From Actinokineospora xionganensis (GTDB taxonomy: Bacteria; Actinomycetota; Actinomycetes; Mycobacteriales; Pseudonocardiaceae): 64,000 bases of DNA. Below, piece after piece: positions 1 through 11,242 of this stretch. Position 1 is the stretch's first letter. The number at the start of each line of letters is the position of its first letter. A model generated the notes under the pieces. The model saw only the letters and a list, made by a program, of their open reading frames with translations. It ran no database searches and was not told the DNA's origin. The position numbers were made by a program, and so were the translations under genes. The stretch lies in the NCBI RefSeq assembly GCF_014323725.1, contig NZ_JABVED010000013.1, positions 150,758 through 214,757 of the forward strand, in the 5' to 3' direction.

Positions 1-215
1 ACCACGGGCCGCGGGTGCAGGAAGCTCAGTGGACACCCGAAGTTGTTCGCACCCGGCGGGGTCGCGTTCGGGTTCGCCACCGAGTACTCGTACGCGCTCT
101 GGAAGTTCGTGGGAGCGTCGGCGGCCGAAGCGGGCCCGATCGTGGCGATCCCAGCGCCCGCGACGAGTGCGACAGCGGCGGCGATCAGGGACACACGGGT
201 GGAACGCGATCTCAT
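1..215 (-). CDS. Secreted class-2 lipase/esterase, N-terminal part (cut by window edge)
   Basis: Only the first 71 codons are inside the window; the gene continues past its left edge. The protein opens with a Sec signal peptide: basic MRSRSTR, a hydrophobic stretch of about 18 residues, and a likely cleavage site after PASA near residue 31. The mature start contains GANNFGCPLSFLHPRPVV, which resembles the N-terminus of actinobacterial secreted triacylglycerol lipases, where HPRPVVLVHG leads into the oxyanion loop. An AGGAAG ribosome site lies about 5 nt before the ATG. The catalytic triad is outside the window, so the family call rests on the N-terminal motif alone. Confidence 0.7.
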   Translation of the reverse strand, partial: MRSRSTRVSLIAAAVALVAGAGIATIGPASAADAPTNFQSAYEYSVANPNATPPGANNFGCPLSFLHPRPV

Positions 216-258
216 GGTGACTTCCTTGAGGTGACTGGACGAACGTTGGCCTTGACCC

Positions 259-296
259 CTCGGCGGCGTCCGGCCGATGGACCCGACGCCGCCGAG
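259..296. terminator. 12-bp inverted repeat between ogt and the lipase gene
   Basis: A perfect 12-bp GC-rich stem (CTCGGCGGCGTC and its complement) encloses a 14-nt loop. It lies about 100 nt beyond the ogt stop codon and 44 nt before the lipase start, both on the minus strand. It may terminate ogt transcription or act on the lipase leader; there is no T-run. Confidence 0.5.
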
Positions 297-398
297 GAAA
301 TTACTCCGTTCGGCCGATAAGGGAAGTCACGTTTTGGCCTGCTTCGATTCTTTGTCACAAGAGCACAAGAAATCGCGAGTGGATCACTCCACCTGTGC

Positions 399-899
399 TC
401 AGACCTGGGCCGTCAGACCCCGCTCGAAGTCGAGCAGGTAGCGCTTGCGGGGCAAGCCGCCGCCGTAGCCGGTGAGGTCGCCGGACGATCCGACCACCCG
501 GTGGCACGGCACGATCAGGCCGATCGGGTTTTTCCCGTTGGCCAGACCCACCGCGCGCGACGCGGCGGGCTTGCCCAGCCGGGCCGCCAGCTCGCCGTAG
601 GAGATGGTCTCGCCGTACGGGATCTCGCGCAGCTGCGTCCACACGCTGCGCTGGAAGTCGGTGCCCGCGAACGTCATGGGCAGGTCGAACCGCTCGCGGT
701 CGCCCGCGAAGTACTCGCCGAGCTGGGTGATCACCTCGCCGAACGCCTCGTCGTCGCGCTCGCCGAAGGTCTCCTCGGGTGGGCGGTGCCGCTGCTGTTC
801 CATGTACAGGCCGCAGAGGACACCGTCGGTGGCGACCAGGGTCAGCGCGCCGACAGGGCTGTCGACGACCGTGTGGGAGCGGGTGATCGTGGCGGTCAT
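399..899 (-). CDS. ogt: Methylated-DNA--protein-cysteine S-methyltransferase
   Basis: This 166-residue protein transfers the alkyl group from O6-methylguanine (and O4-methylthymine) in DNA to its own cysteine, a suicide repair reaction. The active-site motif PCHRV is present with Cys at about residue 132, preceded by the conserved ASRAVGLANGKNPIG stretch and the DNA-binding helix region YGETISYGELA. The start is the ATG at 899 because it overlaps the stop codon of the upstream Ada/AlkA gene (ATGA, 4 bp) and gives the usual family length. The overlap implies translational coupling, so both alkylation-repair activities are made together, probably under control of the Ada domain of the upstream protein. 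Confidence 0.95.
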   Translation of the reverse strand: MTATITRSHTVVDSPVGALTLVATDGVLCGLYMEQQRHRPPEETFGERDDEAFGEVITQLGEYFAGDRERFDLPMTFAGTDFQRSVWTQLREIPYGETISYGELAARLGKPAASRAVGLANGKNPIGLIVPCHRVVGSSGDLTGYGGGLPRKRYLLDFERGLTAQV

Positions 900-2386
900 G
901 GGTTCTCCTGGGTCGTGGGCATTCGGTTGATGGCGTGTTCGCTCGTGCCCCACAGGTACTGCGTGGCGTAGGCGCGCCAGGGCCGCCAGGCCTGGGCGTG
1001 CGCGGTGAGCGCTTTCGGGTCGGTGGGCAGGTCGAGGGCGGCGGCGGCCACCTTGACGCCGAGGTCGCCGGGGACGAAGGCGTCCGGGTCGCCGAGGGCG
1101 CGCATGGCGATCATCTCGACGGTCCACGGACCGAAACCGGGCAGTTCCCGCAGGGCCTGGCGGGCGGCGTGCCAGTCGGAGCCGACCCCGAGGTCCAGTT
1201 CGCCCGCCGCGAGGGCGCTGACCAGGGTCGTCAGTGTGCGCCTGCGGGACCGCGGCATGGCCAGCGTCTCCGGGTCGATCCCGGCGAGCGCCTCCGGCGT
1301 GGGGAACAGGTGGGTGAGGCCGCCGCCGGGGTCGTCGACCGGGTCGCCGTGGGCGGTGACGAGCCGGGCCGCGTGGGTCCGGGCGGCCGCGGTCGACACC
1401 TGCTGGCCGAGGACGGCGCGGACGGCGAACTCGGCCGAGCAGACCGTGCGCGGCACCCGCCTGCCCGGGTCCTTCGCGACCAGCGGCGCCAGGTGCGGGT
1501 CGCCGGAGAGCAGTTCGTCTACTGCCACCGGGTCGGCGTCAAGGTCGAGCATCCACCGGCAGCGGCTGATCGCGAGGGAGAGATCGCGCAGGTCGGAGAG
1601 CATCAGCTTGCAGCCGACGTGCTCCGGGAAGGGGCGCAGCTCGACGATCGCCGGACCGTGCGGCAGCCGGATCGTGCGCCGGTAGGCGCCGTCGCGCCAC
1701 TCCTCCACCCCCGGCACAGCGGTGGCCGCGAGGTGGCCGAACAGGTTGTCCGGACACAGCGGCGCGCGGAACGGCAGCCGCACGGTCATGGTGGTCGACG
1801 GCGTCGCGTCCGGCCTGCCCGCCGGGCGCACTCGCTGTCGCAGCTCGGTGGGCGACTGGGCGAACACCTCGCGGACCGTGTCGTTGAACGTGCGCACGCT
1901 GGCGAACCCGGCGGCGGGCGCCACCACGGCCATCGGCAGGGCGGTTGTCTCGATCAGCAGCCGCGCCGTCTGGGCGCGCTGGGCCCGGGCGATGGCCAGC
2001 GGGCCCGCGCCGAGTTCGGCCTGCAGCTGCCGCTCGATCTGCCGGACGCTGTAGCCGAGCCTGCGGGCGAGCCCGGGCACGCCCTCGGTGTCGACGACAC
2101 CGTCGGCGATCAGCCGCATCGCCCGGGCCACCAGGTCGGCCCGCTCATTCCACTGTGGAGAGCCAGGGCTGGCGTCGGGCCTGCACCGCTTGCAGGCGCG
2201 GAAACCGGCCTGCTGGGCTGCCGCCGCGCTCGGGTAGAAGCGCATGTTGCGGACCTTGGGCGGGACGACGGGACAGCTGGGTCGGCAGTAGATCCGGGTG
2301 GTGAGGACGGCGGTGAAGAACCAGCCGTCGAACCGTGCGTCCTTCGACTGCACGGCTCGCACGCAACGCTCCACCTCGGTGTACAT
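896..2386 (-). CDS. Ada-type methyl sensor/AraC regulator fused to AlkA DNA glycosylase
   Basis: The 496-residue protein joins three parts. Residues 1-75 are the Ada zinc domain with Cys34, Cys38, Cys65 and Cys68; by analogy to Ada one of these cysteines accepts a methyl group from phosphotriesters and switches on DNA binding. Residues about 85-185 are an AraC-type helix-turn-helix (LARRLGYSVRQIERQL...GFASVRTFNDTV, shown in two pieces). The rest is AlkA: an N-terminal domain followed by HhH-GPD with PGFGPWTVEMIAMRALG and the catalytic Asp in PGDLGVK. It would remove 3-methyladenine and similar bases. The fusion is common in actinobacteria. It is the first gene of an operon with ogt and likely autoregulates it. 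Confidence 0.93.
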   Translation of the reverse strand: MYTEVERCVRAVQSKDARFDGWFFTAVLTTRIYCRPSCPVVPPKVRNMRFYPSAAAAQQAGFRACKRCRPDASPGSPQWNERADLVARAMRLIADGVVDTEGVPGLARRLGYSVRQIERQLQAELGAGPLAIARAQRAQTARLLIETTALPMAVVAPAAGFASVRTFNDTVREVFAQSPTELRQRVRPAGRPDATPSTTMTVRLPFRAPLCPDNLFGHLAATAVPGVEEWRDGAYRRTIRLPHGPAIVELRPFPEHVGCKLMLSDLRDLSLAISRCRWMLDLDADPVAVDELLSGDPHLAPLVAKDPGRRVPRTVCSAEFAVRAVLGQQVSTAAARTHAARLVTAHGDPVDDPGGGLTHLFPTPEALAGIDPETLAMPRSRRRTLTTLVSALAAGELDLGVGSDWHAARQALRELPGFGPWTVEMIAMRALGDPDAFVPGDLGVKVAAAALDLPTDPKALTAHAQAWRPWRAYATQYLWGTSEHAINRMPTTQENP

Positions 2387-2479
2387 GCGACCAGTCTTCC
2401 CCAGGCCACCGACACCGGCTGGCGGGAAAACGACACCGAGGTCGACACCGACGGTGCCGTCGCTTTTCTGCCTGCCCGG

Positions 2480-4813
2480 CTACCAGACGGGGTGGATGTG
2501 CGTGCGGCTCGCCGTCAACGTGCGGCCGCGCAGCCGGGGCACGACCGAACGGTCGTTGCCGTGGCCGTAGCTGATCGGCTGCAGGTCGGGGCTCACCGCG
2601 CGGACCACCCGGAACGGTCCCGTCGCGACGTCGGCGCTCGTCACGTCGACCACGGCCACCCGGACCTTCGCCGACCCCAGGACGTGGGCCAGGTCGGTGA
2701 CCGACGACTCGGCGACCGGTTCACGCAGGTCGCGCAGCCGGGACGTGCCACCGCAGCGGAGCCGGTCGAAGGCGGCGACCCGGTCGAGTGGGAAGTAGTA
2801 GGCGGCGTGGTCGAGCATCTCGCGCACGTCTTCTGGGGACTTGGGCACCGGGCGCTCCCGCATGAGACCCGCCAGGTGCGACGCGGTCTGCGCGAGTTCG
2901 AGCACCGCGGCCCGGATCGCCGCGCGGGGTGACCGGTCGGCCCCGAGACCCAAGGTCGCACCGGGCCTGCGCTTGCCGTCGCCGAGGGCCAGCGCGGCTG
3001 CGGTGACGCCGTACATGCTGGTGGGCAGCAGGTACACCTCGACGGTGACGCCCTGCGTGCGCAGCGCCTCGACGATGGCGGCCAGGTCCGGGTCGAGCGT
3101 GTCGTCGAGTTCGACGAACCGGCCCTTGGCGCCGGTCAGCCACGCGGCCATCATCGCGTCGCGCTCGATGAGTTCGAGGACCGCGCGGACGGTGGCCGAC
3201 TCGGCGTCGGCGCCCGCGGCGAGCCCGTTGGAGGTGCCCTGGCAGATCAGGTGCTCAGGCAGCAACGTCATCGCCAGGTAGGTGAAGACGGCGGGGACCC
3301 AGACGGGTCGGTCGGTGCCCAGCCAGGTGCCGCGGACCCACGGGTGGTCGGTGCGGCGGTCGAACGGGGCGAACTCGAACCCGGGGCGGGCGTAGCTTTC
3401 CGCTTGGTACAAAGGGAATTCGCGTGGGTCGAGGATGTCCCCAGCCAGGTCGGCGGGCCGCGCCCACACCAGTTTCTCGGCTTCGGGCAGCGACGGCGCG
3501 TACCGCTCGACCGCCTCCCCCACCGCCGACAGGATCGCCTCGGCCTGGGTGGCGCCCTTGCCCCAGCCGATCGGCAGGGCCTTCGCCCGCCCTTCGGCGT
3601 CGAGGTGGTGTGGGGGCGCGGCGGTGGCGACGAAGGGCAGGTCGGGTCCGGTGCCGAGTGGCTGTTTGAGGGAGATCCACGGAATGACGCCGGTCAGCGG
3701 GTCCACCCAACCCGCCAGCGCCTCCAGCAAGGCGGCCGGGTCGTCGCCCGCGGGGAGCCCCACGGTGCCGATGCCCTCGGCGCCGCCGCAGACCTCGCAC
3801 GACGGCAGGGGAATCACGCGGTGCCAGACGACTTCGCCGTCGACCACCTCGGCGAGGTGGTCGACGAGTTCGCGCGCGCCATTCCGCAGGAGCGCGACGA
3901 CCCGGTCGGCGTCGGGGTCGGGGAGGTCGAGGCTGCCCGCGTAGCAGCCGTGGCTGCCAGACCGCTCGGTGCGGTCCTCGACCAGCTCGTCGCGGACGAC
4001 AGTGGTCTTGTCCGGGCCTTCCGGCGGGGTGATCCGGCCGTACAGCAGGCCCGAGACAGCGGCGGTGCGCTCCACGTCGTCATCCACGCCGACAACGATC
4101 GACACCGCCGCAGTGCGCTCGACAACGTCATCCGCACTGGCGATAACCGACCGCGCGACCGCCGTCGTGCGCTCCACGTCATCATCCACGCCGACAACGA
4201 CCGGTCCGGCCACCGCCGTCGTGCGCTCGACATCGTCGGCCCCGGTGATGACGGATCGCGGGACCGCCGTGGTCCGCTCCACATCGTCATCGGCCGCGGT
4301 CATGGTCGACCCCGCCACCGCCATGGTGCGCTCCACGACGTCATCGGTTGCGATGGCCACCGAGCGCGGCACGGCGCAAGTGCGGTCCGGATCGTCGGCG
4401 GTCGCGGCCGACACCGCTTTCGCGGCGGGGCGGCGCAGTGCGATGCCCATCGCCGAATGGGCGACGGCGATGTGCGCGACCTGCGGGGCGACCGCGCCGA
4501 ACGAGGCCGCTTTGGCGGCGAGGATGCGCCGGCGCGCGCACTCCGCGCAGCCTGGGCGGCCGGGGACGGACAGCGGACCCACGAGGACCCGGTCACCGTC
4601 GAACGTGAGCGCGACAGCGGGAAGTCGGGCGGTACGGGCCCACCGGCCGAACGGAGTCAGGTCTTCCTCGTCCACGGCGACGTGGATCGCGAGTCGCGCC
4701 GTCGGCGGCGGCACACAGCCGGGACCGCCGTAGACCACGACGGCGTCCCCGAGTGCTTGTCGCACTCGGGTCAGCGTGGTGGTCTCGCGGCTGGTGGCCT
4801 GGTCAGCCCGCAC
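2480..4813 (-). CDS. Fused azoline-forming cyclodehydratase (E1-like C domain plus YcaO D domain) with internal repeats
   Basis: About 777 residues. The N-terminal part is the E1-like/leader-binding (ocin-ThiF-like) domain of TOMM synthetases, with two zinc CxxC pairs: GCAEC near residue 92 and SCEVCGG near residue 335. The C-terminal part is a YcaO domain (SLKQPLGTG..., GWGKGATQAEAILSAVGEAVERY, then CQGTSNGLAAG and AVLELIERDA), the ATP-using enzyme that cyclises Cys/Ser/Thr in peptide substrates. Between the zinc pairs sit six copies of a 16-18 residue unit centred on DDVERTTAV. The frame is open back to an ATG at 4852, but the GTG at 4813 overlaps the upstream small gene by 11 bp and is the better start. 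No dehydrogenase, protease or transporter lies nearby, so substrate and product are unknown. Confidence 0.85.
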   Translation of the reverse strand: MRADQATSRETTTLTRVRQALGDAVVVYGGPGCVPPPTARLAIHVAVDEEDLTPFGRWARTARLPAVALTFDGDRVLVGPLSVPGRPGCAECARRRILAAKAASFGAVAPQVAHIAVAHSAMGIALRRPAAKAVSAATADDPDRTCAVPRSVAIATDDVVERTMAVAGSTMTAADDDVERTTAVPRSVITGADDVERTTAVAGPVVVGVDDDVERTTAVARSVIASADDVVERTAAVSIVVGVDDDVERTAAVSGLLYGRITPPEGPDKTTVVRDELVEDRTERSGSHGCYAGSLDLPDPDADRVVALLRNGARELVDHLAEVVDGEVVWHRVIPLPSCEVCGGAEGIGTVGLPAGDDPAALLEALAGWVDPLTGVIPWISLKQPLGTGPDLPFVATAAPPHHLDAEGRAKALPIGWGKGATQAEAILSAVGEAVERYAPSLPEAEKLVWARPADLAGDILDPREFPLYQAESYARPGFEFAPFDRRTDHPWVRGTWLGTDRPVWVPAVFTYLAMTLLPEHLICQGTSNGLAAGADAESATVRAVLELIERDAMMAAWLTGAKGRFVELDDTLDPDLAAIVEALRTQGVTVEVYLLPTSMYGVTAAALALGDGKRRPGATLGLGADRSPRAAIRAAVLELAQTASHLAGLMRERPVPKSPEDVREMLDHAAYYFPLDRVAAFDRLRCGGTSRLRDLREPVAESSVTDLAHVLGSAKVRVAVVDVTSADVATGPFRVVRAVSPDLQPISYGHGNDRSVVPRLRGRTLTASRTHIHPVW
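4040..4345 (-). repeat. Six in-frame tandem repeats inside the YcaO fusion gene
   Basis: Six units of 16-18 codons lie head to tail; the shared ERT(T/A)AV core recurs at about 4065, 4113, 4167, 4221, 4272 and 4326, with spacings of 48, 54, 54, 51 and 54 nt, all multiples of three. The units read approximately DDVVERTMAVAGSTMTAA, DDDVERTTAVPRSVITGA, DDVERTTAVAGPVVVGV, and so on. Two pieces near 4068 and 4171 are nearly identical over more than 30 nt, suggesting recent duplication by slippage or unequal crossing-over. Confidence 0.9.
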
Positions 4814-5006
4814 GCACCGCCCCCAAGTCCAAGGCGTGTCGAGGGCGGCCATGGCTCACCAGGGTGAAGTCCGCGGGCGCGGTGATCCCCTTGAGGACCT
4901 CCCAGAACCGCAGTTCCTCGTCGCCGCCCCCGCGCAGCGCCTGGGGCGCGGCGGTGGCCCGCGAAGGTGTGGCCACTTTCGCGACGAGTTCCCGGGTGTC
5001 TTGCAT
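4803..5006 (-). CDS. Small protein, possible peptide substrate or partner of the adjacent YcaO enzyme
   Basis: The 67-residue product begins MQDTRELVAKVATPSRATAA and ends HALDLGAVRAG. The start at 5006 is chosen because GGAGG lies 5 nt before it; an upstream in-frame ATG at 5036 has no such site. Its last 11 bp overlap the GTG of the cyclodehydratase gene, a coupling typical of functional partners. Position, size and coupling suggest a RiPP precursor or a helper. Against a classical azole precursor, it has no Cys and only three Ser/Thr in its second half, and there is no obvious leader cleavage motif apart from RGGGD near residues 25-29. I do not recognise a family. Confidence 0.6.
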   Translation of the reverse strand: MQDTRELVAKVATPSRATAAPQALRGGGDEELRFWEVLKGITAPADFTLVSHGRPRHALDLGAVRAG

Positions 5007-5093
5007 GGCGGCCTCCTGGTTGCGTACCTCGGTCATGAGGTAGGAGTCGGCAACCGGTCGAGGGATACATCATCCACCCGGGATCTTTGCAGG

Positions 5094-7946
<2,853 letters not shown>

Positions 7947-8183
7947 TGAGATCCCTTCGGTAGTGCTCTGAACTCGGGCAACGCGGCATCCGGGGAGGGA
8001 GCACGCAGCAGGTTGAGTGGCCACTGGTGGCCGGCACCCATGCTAAAGCCGGGCACCGACAATTCTCGCGGACCGGTCGCGGCGATGCACCCGCGGAGCG
8101 GTACCCACGGGTAACCTCACTCGCCTACGCTGGTCCACGGGAGCAGCTTTCGCTCCGTTCACGCCAAGCATGTCGGGGTCCTC

Positions 8184-8936
8184 ATGACTGGGTCGAACAC
8201 GTCCGCGAACACCATGAACGGCACGACCACCGCGGCCACGCTGGCCGCCGTGCGCGAGGCCACGGCTGTCCTGACCGGTGTGGTCGAGAGATTCGCGGAG
8301 ACCGACTTCACCCGGCCCAGCCTGTTGCCGGGCTGGACCCGCGGGCATGTGGTCACCCACCTCGCCCGCAACGCCGACGCCCTGGTCAACCTGCTGACCT
8401 GGGCGCGCACCGGCATCGAGCACGCGGCCTACCCGAGTCGGGCCGACCGCGACGCCGACATCGCCGACGGCGCGAGCAGGCTAGGCCAGATCCAGCGCGA
8501 GGATCTGATCGCGGCCTGCGACCGCTTCATGGTCGAGGCTACGCGACTCGGCCACGAGGACTGGGCGGCGCGGGTGCAGCACCCCTCGGGCGACCCGATC
8601 GTCGCCGCGCGGATTCCGCAGATGCGCCTGTTCGAGGTGTGGACCCACCTGGTCGACCTCGACGCCGACGTGGGCTTCGACGCGGTCCCGAACGGCCACC
8701 TGGACCTGGTGCTCGACCGGGCGCTGCTCCCCCACCTGAACCGCACCGACGGCCACCCGCTGCGGCTGACCGTCTCACTGCCCGACGGCAGTGAGCGCAG
8801 CTGGGAACTCGCCATCGCCCCGGACGGCGGCAGCGAGGTGAGCGGGCCCGCGGCGGCCGCGCTGACCTGGCTGACCGGCCGCGGCAAACCCGCCGACCTC
8901 GTCGGCCCCATCCCCGACCTCGGCCCCTGGGGCTAA
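8184..8936 (+). CDS. Maleylpyruvate isomerase-like, mycothiol-dependent (DinB-like) enzyme
   Basis: The 250-residue protein has the MDMPI N-terminal four-helix fold, with the metal-site histidines seen in LLPGWTRGHVVTHLARNADAL and a later FEVWTHLVDLD. The C-terminal part (residues about 165-250) is the SCP2-like domain often attached. Family members use mycothiol, the actinobacterial thiol, in isomerisation or transfer reactions; the exact substrate cannot be told from sequence. An in-frame ATG at 8214 is an alternative start. A uvrA/MDMPI/MBL-fold neighbourhood occurs here, with the acyltransferase between the last two. Confidence 0.85.
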   Translation: MTGSNTSANTMNGTTTAATLAAVREATAVLTGVVERFAETDFTRPSLLPGWTRGHVVTHLARNADALVNLLTWARTGIEHAAYPSRADRDADIADGASRLGQIQREDLIAACDRFMVEATRLGHEDWAARVQHPSGDPIVAARIPQMRLFEVWTHLVDLDADVGFDAVPNGHLDLVLDRALLPHLNRTDGHPLRLTVSLPDGSERSWELAIAPDGGSEVSGPAAAALTWLTGRGKPADLVGPIPDLGPWG

Positions 8937-8950
8937 CCCCTCCGGCAAGT

Positions 8951-9063
8951 GAGTCGCCCGGTCCTGAAACGCCCCTTCCCGCAACTGAGTTCACGATTCG
9001 CTCGGTCTGAGCGCCGAACTCGTTTTGTGGACGGGGCGACTCAGTTGCCGGGCGGGGCGACTC
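8951..9063. repeat. Long imperfect palindrome between convergent genes
   Basis: Outer arms GAGTCGCCC at 8951-8959 and its complement at 9055-9063, and inner arms GCAACTGAGT at 8981-8990 and its complement at 9039-9048, give a nested hairpin. A second GGGGCGACTC copy lies at 9033-9042. It sits between the convergent isomerase and acyltransferase genes, so it may terminate both. The left arm piece TTCCCGCAACTGAGTT closely resembles one in the 17067-17147 palindrome. Confidence 0.65.
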
Positions 9064-9072
9064 GCGTGGGGG

Positions 9073-10317
9073 TTAGCGGAGTTGGGAGGCTGCCATCGCC
9101 CAGGACGGTGGCAGCGACGTGGGTGCGTCCGCGGCGGGTCGGGGGACGGGGCCGGACGGGCCCAGGTCCGCGGACCTGGGCGGACCGGCCGCCTGAGGCT
9201 GGGGCACCTGCGGCAGGTCGCGGATCGCCTCCACCACGGCGCTGCCCGCCACACGGGCGCGCAGCCACACGTCGCCGGTGAGCCAGCGGTGGCACGGTTG
9301 CTCGACGAGCCGGGTCATCGCCCAGCCCAGCAGCACCGCCATCGCCACACAGGCGACCAGGCGGCCCCACGGTCCGACGCCCAGGTCGAGCAGGAATCGC
9401 GCGAGCACGAAGCCGAGTTCCTGGTGGACCAGGTAGACGCCGAACGAGATGCCGCCGAGCCAGCGGATCGGGGTGGCCAGCTGCCGCAGGCCCGGGATGT
9501 CCCAGTCGGGGCCGCCCGCGGCCGCGACGATGCCCGCGAGGATGACCCCGAAGGCCACGGTCGACCAGGTGTCGGCGAAGTAGGAGTGGGCGTCCTGCGC
9601 GACCAGGACCGCGGCCACGTAGACGGCGAGGTGCTTGCCGGAGAACCGGTCGCGGGTCCACAGCCAGATCGCGATGCCCACGCCGAACAGCGCCACCCGG
9701 TGCAGCGCCAGACCGTCGAAGACCGACCGCACCCACTGCGCCGAATCGACGTCGTCACGCCAGACGAACCGGATCACCAGCGGCACCACCACGAGCGACC
9801 ACAGCAGCCAGGCCAATGCGGCGCCCCGCGACCAGCGGCGCGGCCACAGCAGCGCGGCGGCGAAGAAGGCCATCACCTGCACGGGCAACGTCCAGTAGGA
9901 GGGGTCGATCCAGTGGAAGGTCGGCGACCACGCCTGCACCATGAGCAGGTTCGCGGCCAGGTCCGTGACGTTGGGCACATACCACCCGAAAGCGGGCGCG
10001 ACAGCGCGCGAGACGCCATAGGTGATCACCACCGCGAGCAGGTACGCGGGCAGCAGCCGGGCGAGCCGGTTGCGCAGCCACGTGCCCGTTTCCCCGCGTC
10101 GGACGGTCACACAGACGAAGAACGCGGAGATCACCAGCAGCGTGCTGGCGCCGAACTGCAGGGGCAGCACGAACGGGTACGGCCCCAACTCGGCGTGGTT
10201 GATCGGCGACTGGTGGGTGACGTGCTGGACGACGACCGAGAAGACGGCCAGCACCCGGATGACGTCCCAGCTCAGCTTGCGTGGGGACCGAGTTCGGATC
10301 TCTGTCTCTGAGTTCAC
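9073..10317 (-). CDS. Membrane acyltransferase, family 3 (OafA/YrhL type)
   Basis: A 414-residue integral membrane protein with about ten hydrophobic segments. The N-terminus SWDVIRVLAVFSVVVQHVTH carries the family Arg and His residues that contribute to the active site, and GGISFGVYLVHQELGF near residue 300 matches the conserved SYxxYLxH region. Such enzymes move acyl groups from acyl-CoA onto sugars of surface polymers or secondary metabolites. The tail after residue 350 is proline-rich, cytoplasmic-looking and probably not catalytic. The acceptor is unknown; no glycan cluster is adjacent. Confidence 0.85.
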   Translation of the reverse strand: MNSETEIRTRSPRKLSWDVIRVLAVFSVVVQHVTHQSPINHAELGPYPFVLPLQFGASTLLVISAFFVCVTVRRGETGTWLRNRLARLLPAYLLAVVITYGVSRAVAPAFGWYVPNVTDLAANLLMVQAWSPTFHWIDPSYWTLPVQVMAFFAAALLWPRRWSRGAALAWLLWSLVVVPLVIRFVWRDDVDSAQWVRSVFDGLALHRVALFGVGIAIWLWTRDRFSGKHLAVYVAAVLVAQDAHSYFADTWSTVAFGVILAGIVAAAGGPDWDIPGLRQLATPIRWLGGISFGVYLVHQELGFVLARFLLDLGVGPWGRLVACVAMAVLLGWAMTRLVEQPCHRWLTGDVWLRARVAGSAVVEAIRDLPQVPQPQAAGPPRSADLGPSGPVPRPAADAPTSLPPSWAMAASQLR

Positions 10318-10445
10318 GGGCTCGCAGGTGATCGGCGACAGTGGTCAGGTTTCAGGTCACGCTCAGGTAACAGGGTACTGCCCAACCTGCCGCGGTGCCT
10401 TCGCGGGTGGAACCAACGGTGGCAGACAGACTACCGTCGGCGACC

Positions 10446-11123
10446 GTGGACCTCGTCGACGACTACACCGGCCATGTCGAGCCCGGTGGCCCCGCTGCCC
10501 GCCGCACCCTGAACGCGCTGACGATCACCAAGGTGTCCGTCGGCCCGTTCGATAACAACGCGTACCTGCTGACCTGCCGCGCCACCCATGAGGCGCTGCT
10601 GATCGACGCCGCAGCCGACCCGACACGCCTGTCGGACGTCATCGGCTACGACAAGGACCGACCCAGCCTGAAGACCATCGTCACCACGCACCAGCACGGT
10701 GACCACTGGCAGGCGCTGGGCGCGGTCGCCGGAGCCAACGGCGCCAACACGATCGCCCACGAACTGGACGCGGGCCCACTACCGGTCCCCCCGGACCGGT
10801 TCGTGACCCAGGGCGACACGGTGGCGGTGGGGCAGGTGGAGCTGGAAGTGATCCACCTGCGCGGCCACACCCCGGGCTCCATCGCGCTGCTCTACCGTGA
10901 CCCGGACGGCCACCCGCACCTGTTCACGGGCGACTCTCTGTTCCCGGGCGGTCCTGGACGGACAACAGATCCCAAGGACTTCACCAGCCTCATGAACGAC
11001 CTGGAGTCCCGTGTCTTCGGCGAACTGCCGGATGACACGTGGTTCTACCCCGGCCACGGCGACGACTCGACCTTGGGCGACGAACGCCCGAAGCTGGACG
11101 AGTGGCGAGAGCGCGGCTGGTAG
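10446..11123 (+). CDS. MBL-fold metallo-hydrolase (glyoxalase II-like)
   Basis: The 225-residue protein has the metallo-beta-lactamase zinc motif THQHGDHW, later ligands LRGHTPGS and FTGDSLF, and YPGHGDDSTL near the end. It likely hydrolyses a thioester or related bond. The frame is open to 10395; GTG at 10446 (VDLVDDYTGHVEPGGPAARRT) gives the usual family N-terminus and length. The last 200 bp are present twice more downstream (12006-12188 and 13215-13417) with toxin-antitoxin genes between. The GPGRTTDPKDF stretch of this gene differs from GVGKTTKPEDC in the most distal copy, which suggests the gene's present 3' end arrived with an inserted element. Confidence 0.85.
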   Translation: MDLVDDYTGHVEPGGPAARRTLNALTITKVSVGPFDNNAYLLTCRATHEALLIDAAADPTRLSDVIGYDKDRPSLKTIVTTHQHGDHWQALGAVAGANGANTIAHELDAGPLPVPPDRFVTQGDTVAVGQVELEVIHLRGHTPGSIALLYRDPDGHPHLFTGDSLFPGGPGRTTDPKDFTSLMNDLESRVFGELPDDTWFYPGHGDDSTLGDERPKLDEWRERGW

Positions 11124-11160
11124 GCAGTACGGCCAGCACACCCAAGGCTGCTGAGCACGA

Positions 11161-11202
11161 GTGCTGCGGTATGGCCGCCTGGTGGCAGCCATACCGCAGC
11201 AC
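11161..11202 (+). terminator. Hairpin after the MBL-fold gene
   Basis: A perfect 15-bp stem (GTGCTGCGGTATGGC and complement) with a 12-nt loop lies 38 nt past the hydrolase stop codon and 41 nt before the antitoxin start. It fits a terminator insulating the toxin-antitoxin pair, or an operator for it. No T-run follows. Confidence 0.6.
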
Positions 11203-11242
11203 CACGTAGCACAGCGTGCCACCGCCCGGTAGGGTAAAGGTC

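Noticed and set aside
935..2932. Long plus-strand open frame of 665 codons
   Set aside because: It is antisense to the Ada/AlkA and YcaO genes, rich in Arg, Gly and His as expected for a shadow of high-GC coding DNA, and has no recognisable motif.
4040..4345. Short regular repeats considered as a CRISPR array
   Set aside because: Units are contiguous without unique spacers, all in frame, and translate into a protein repeat.
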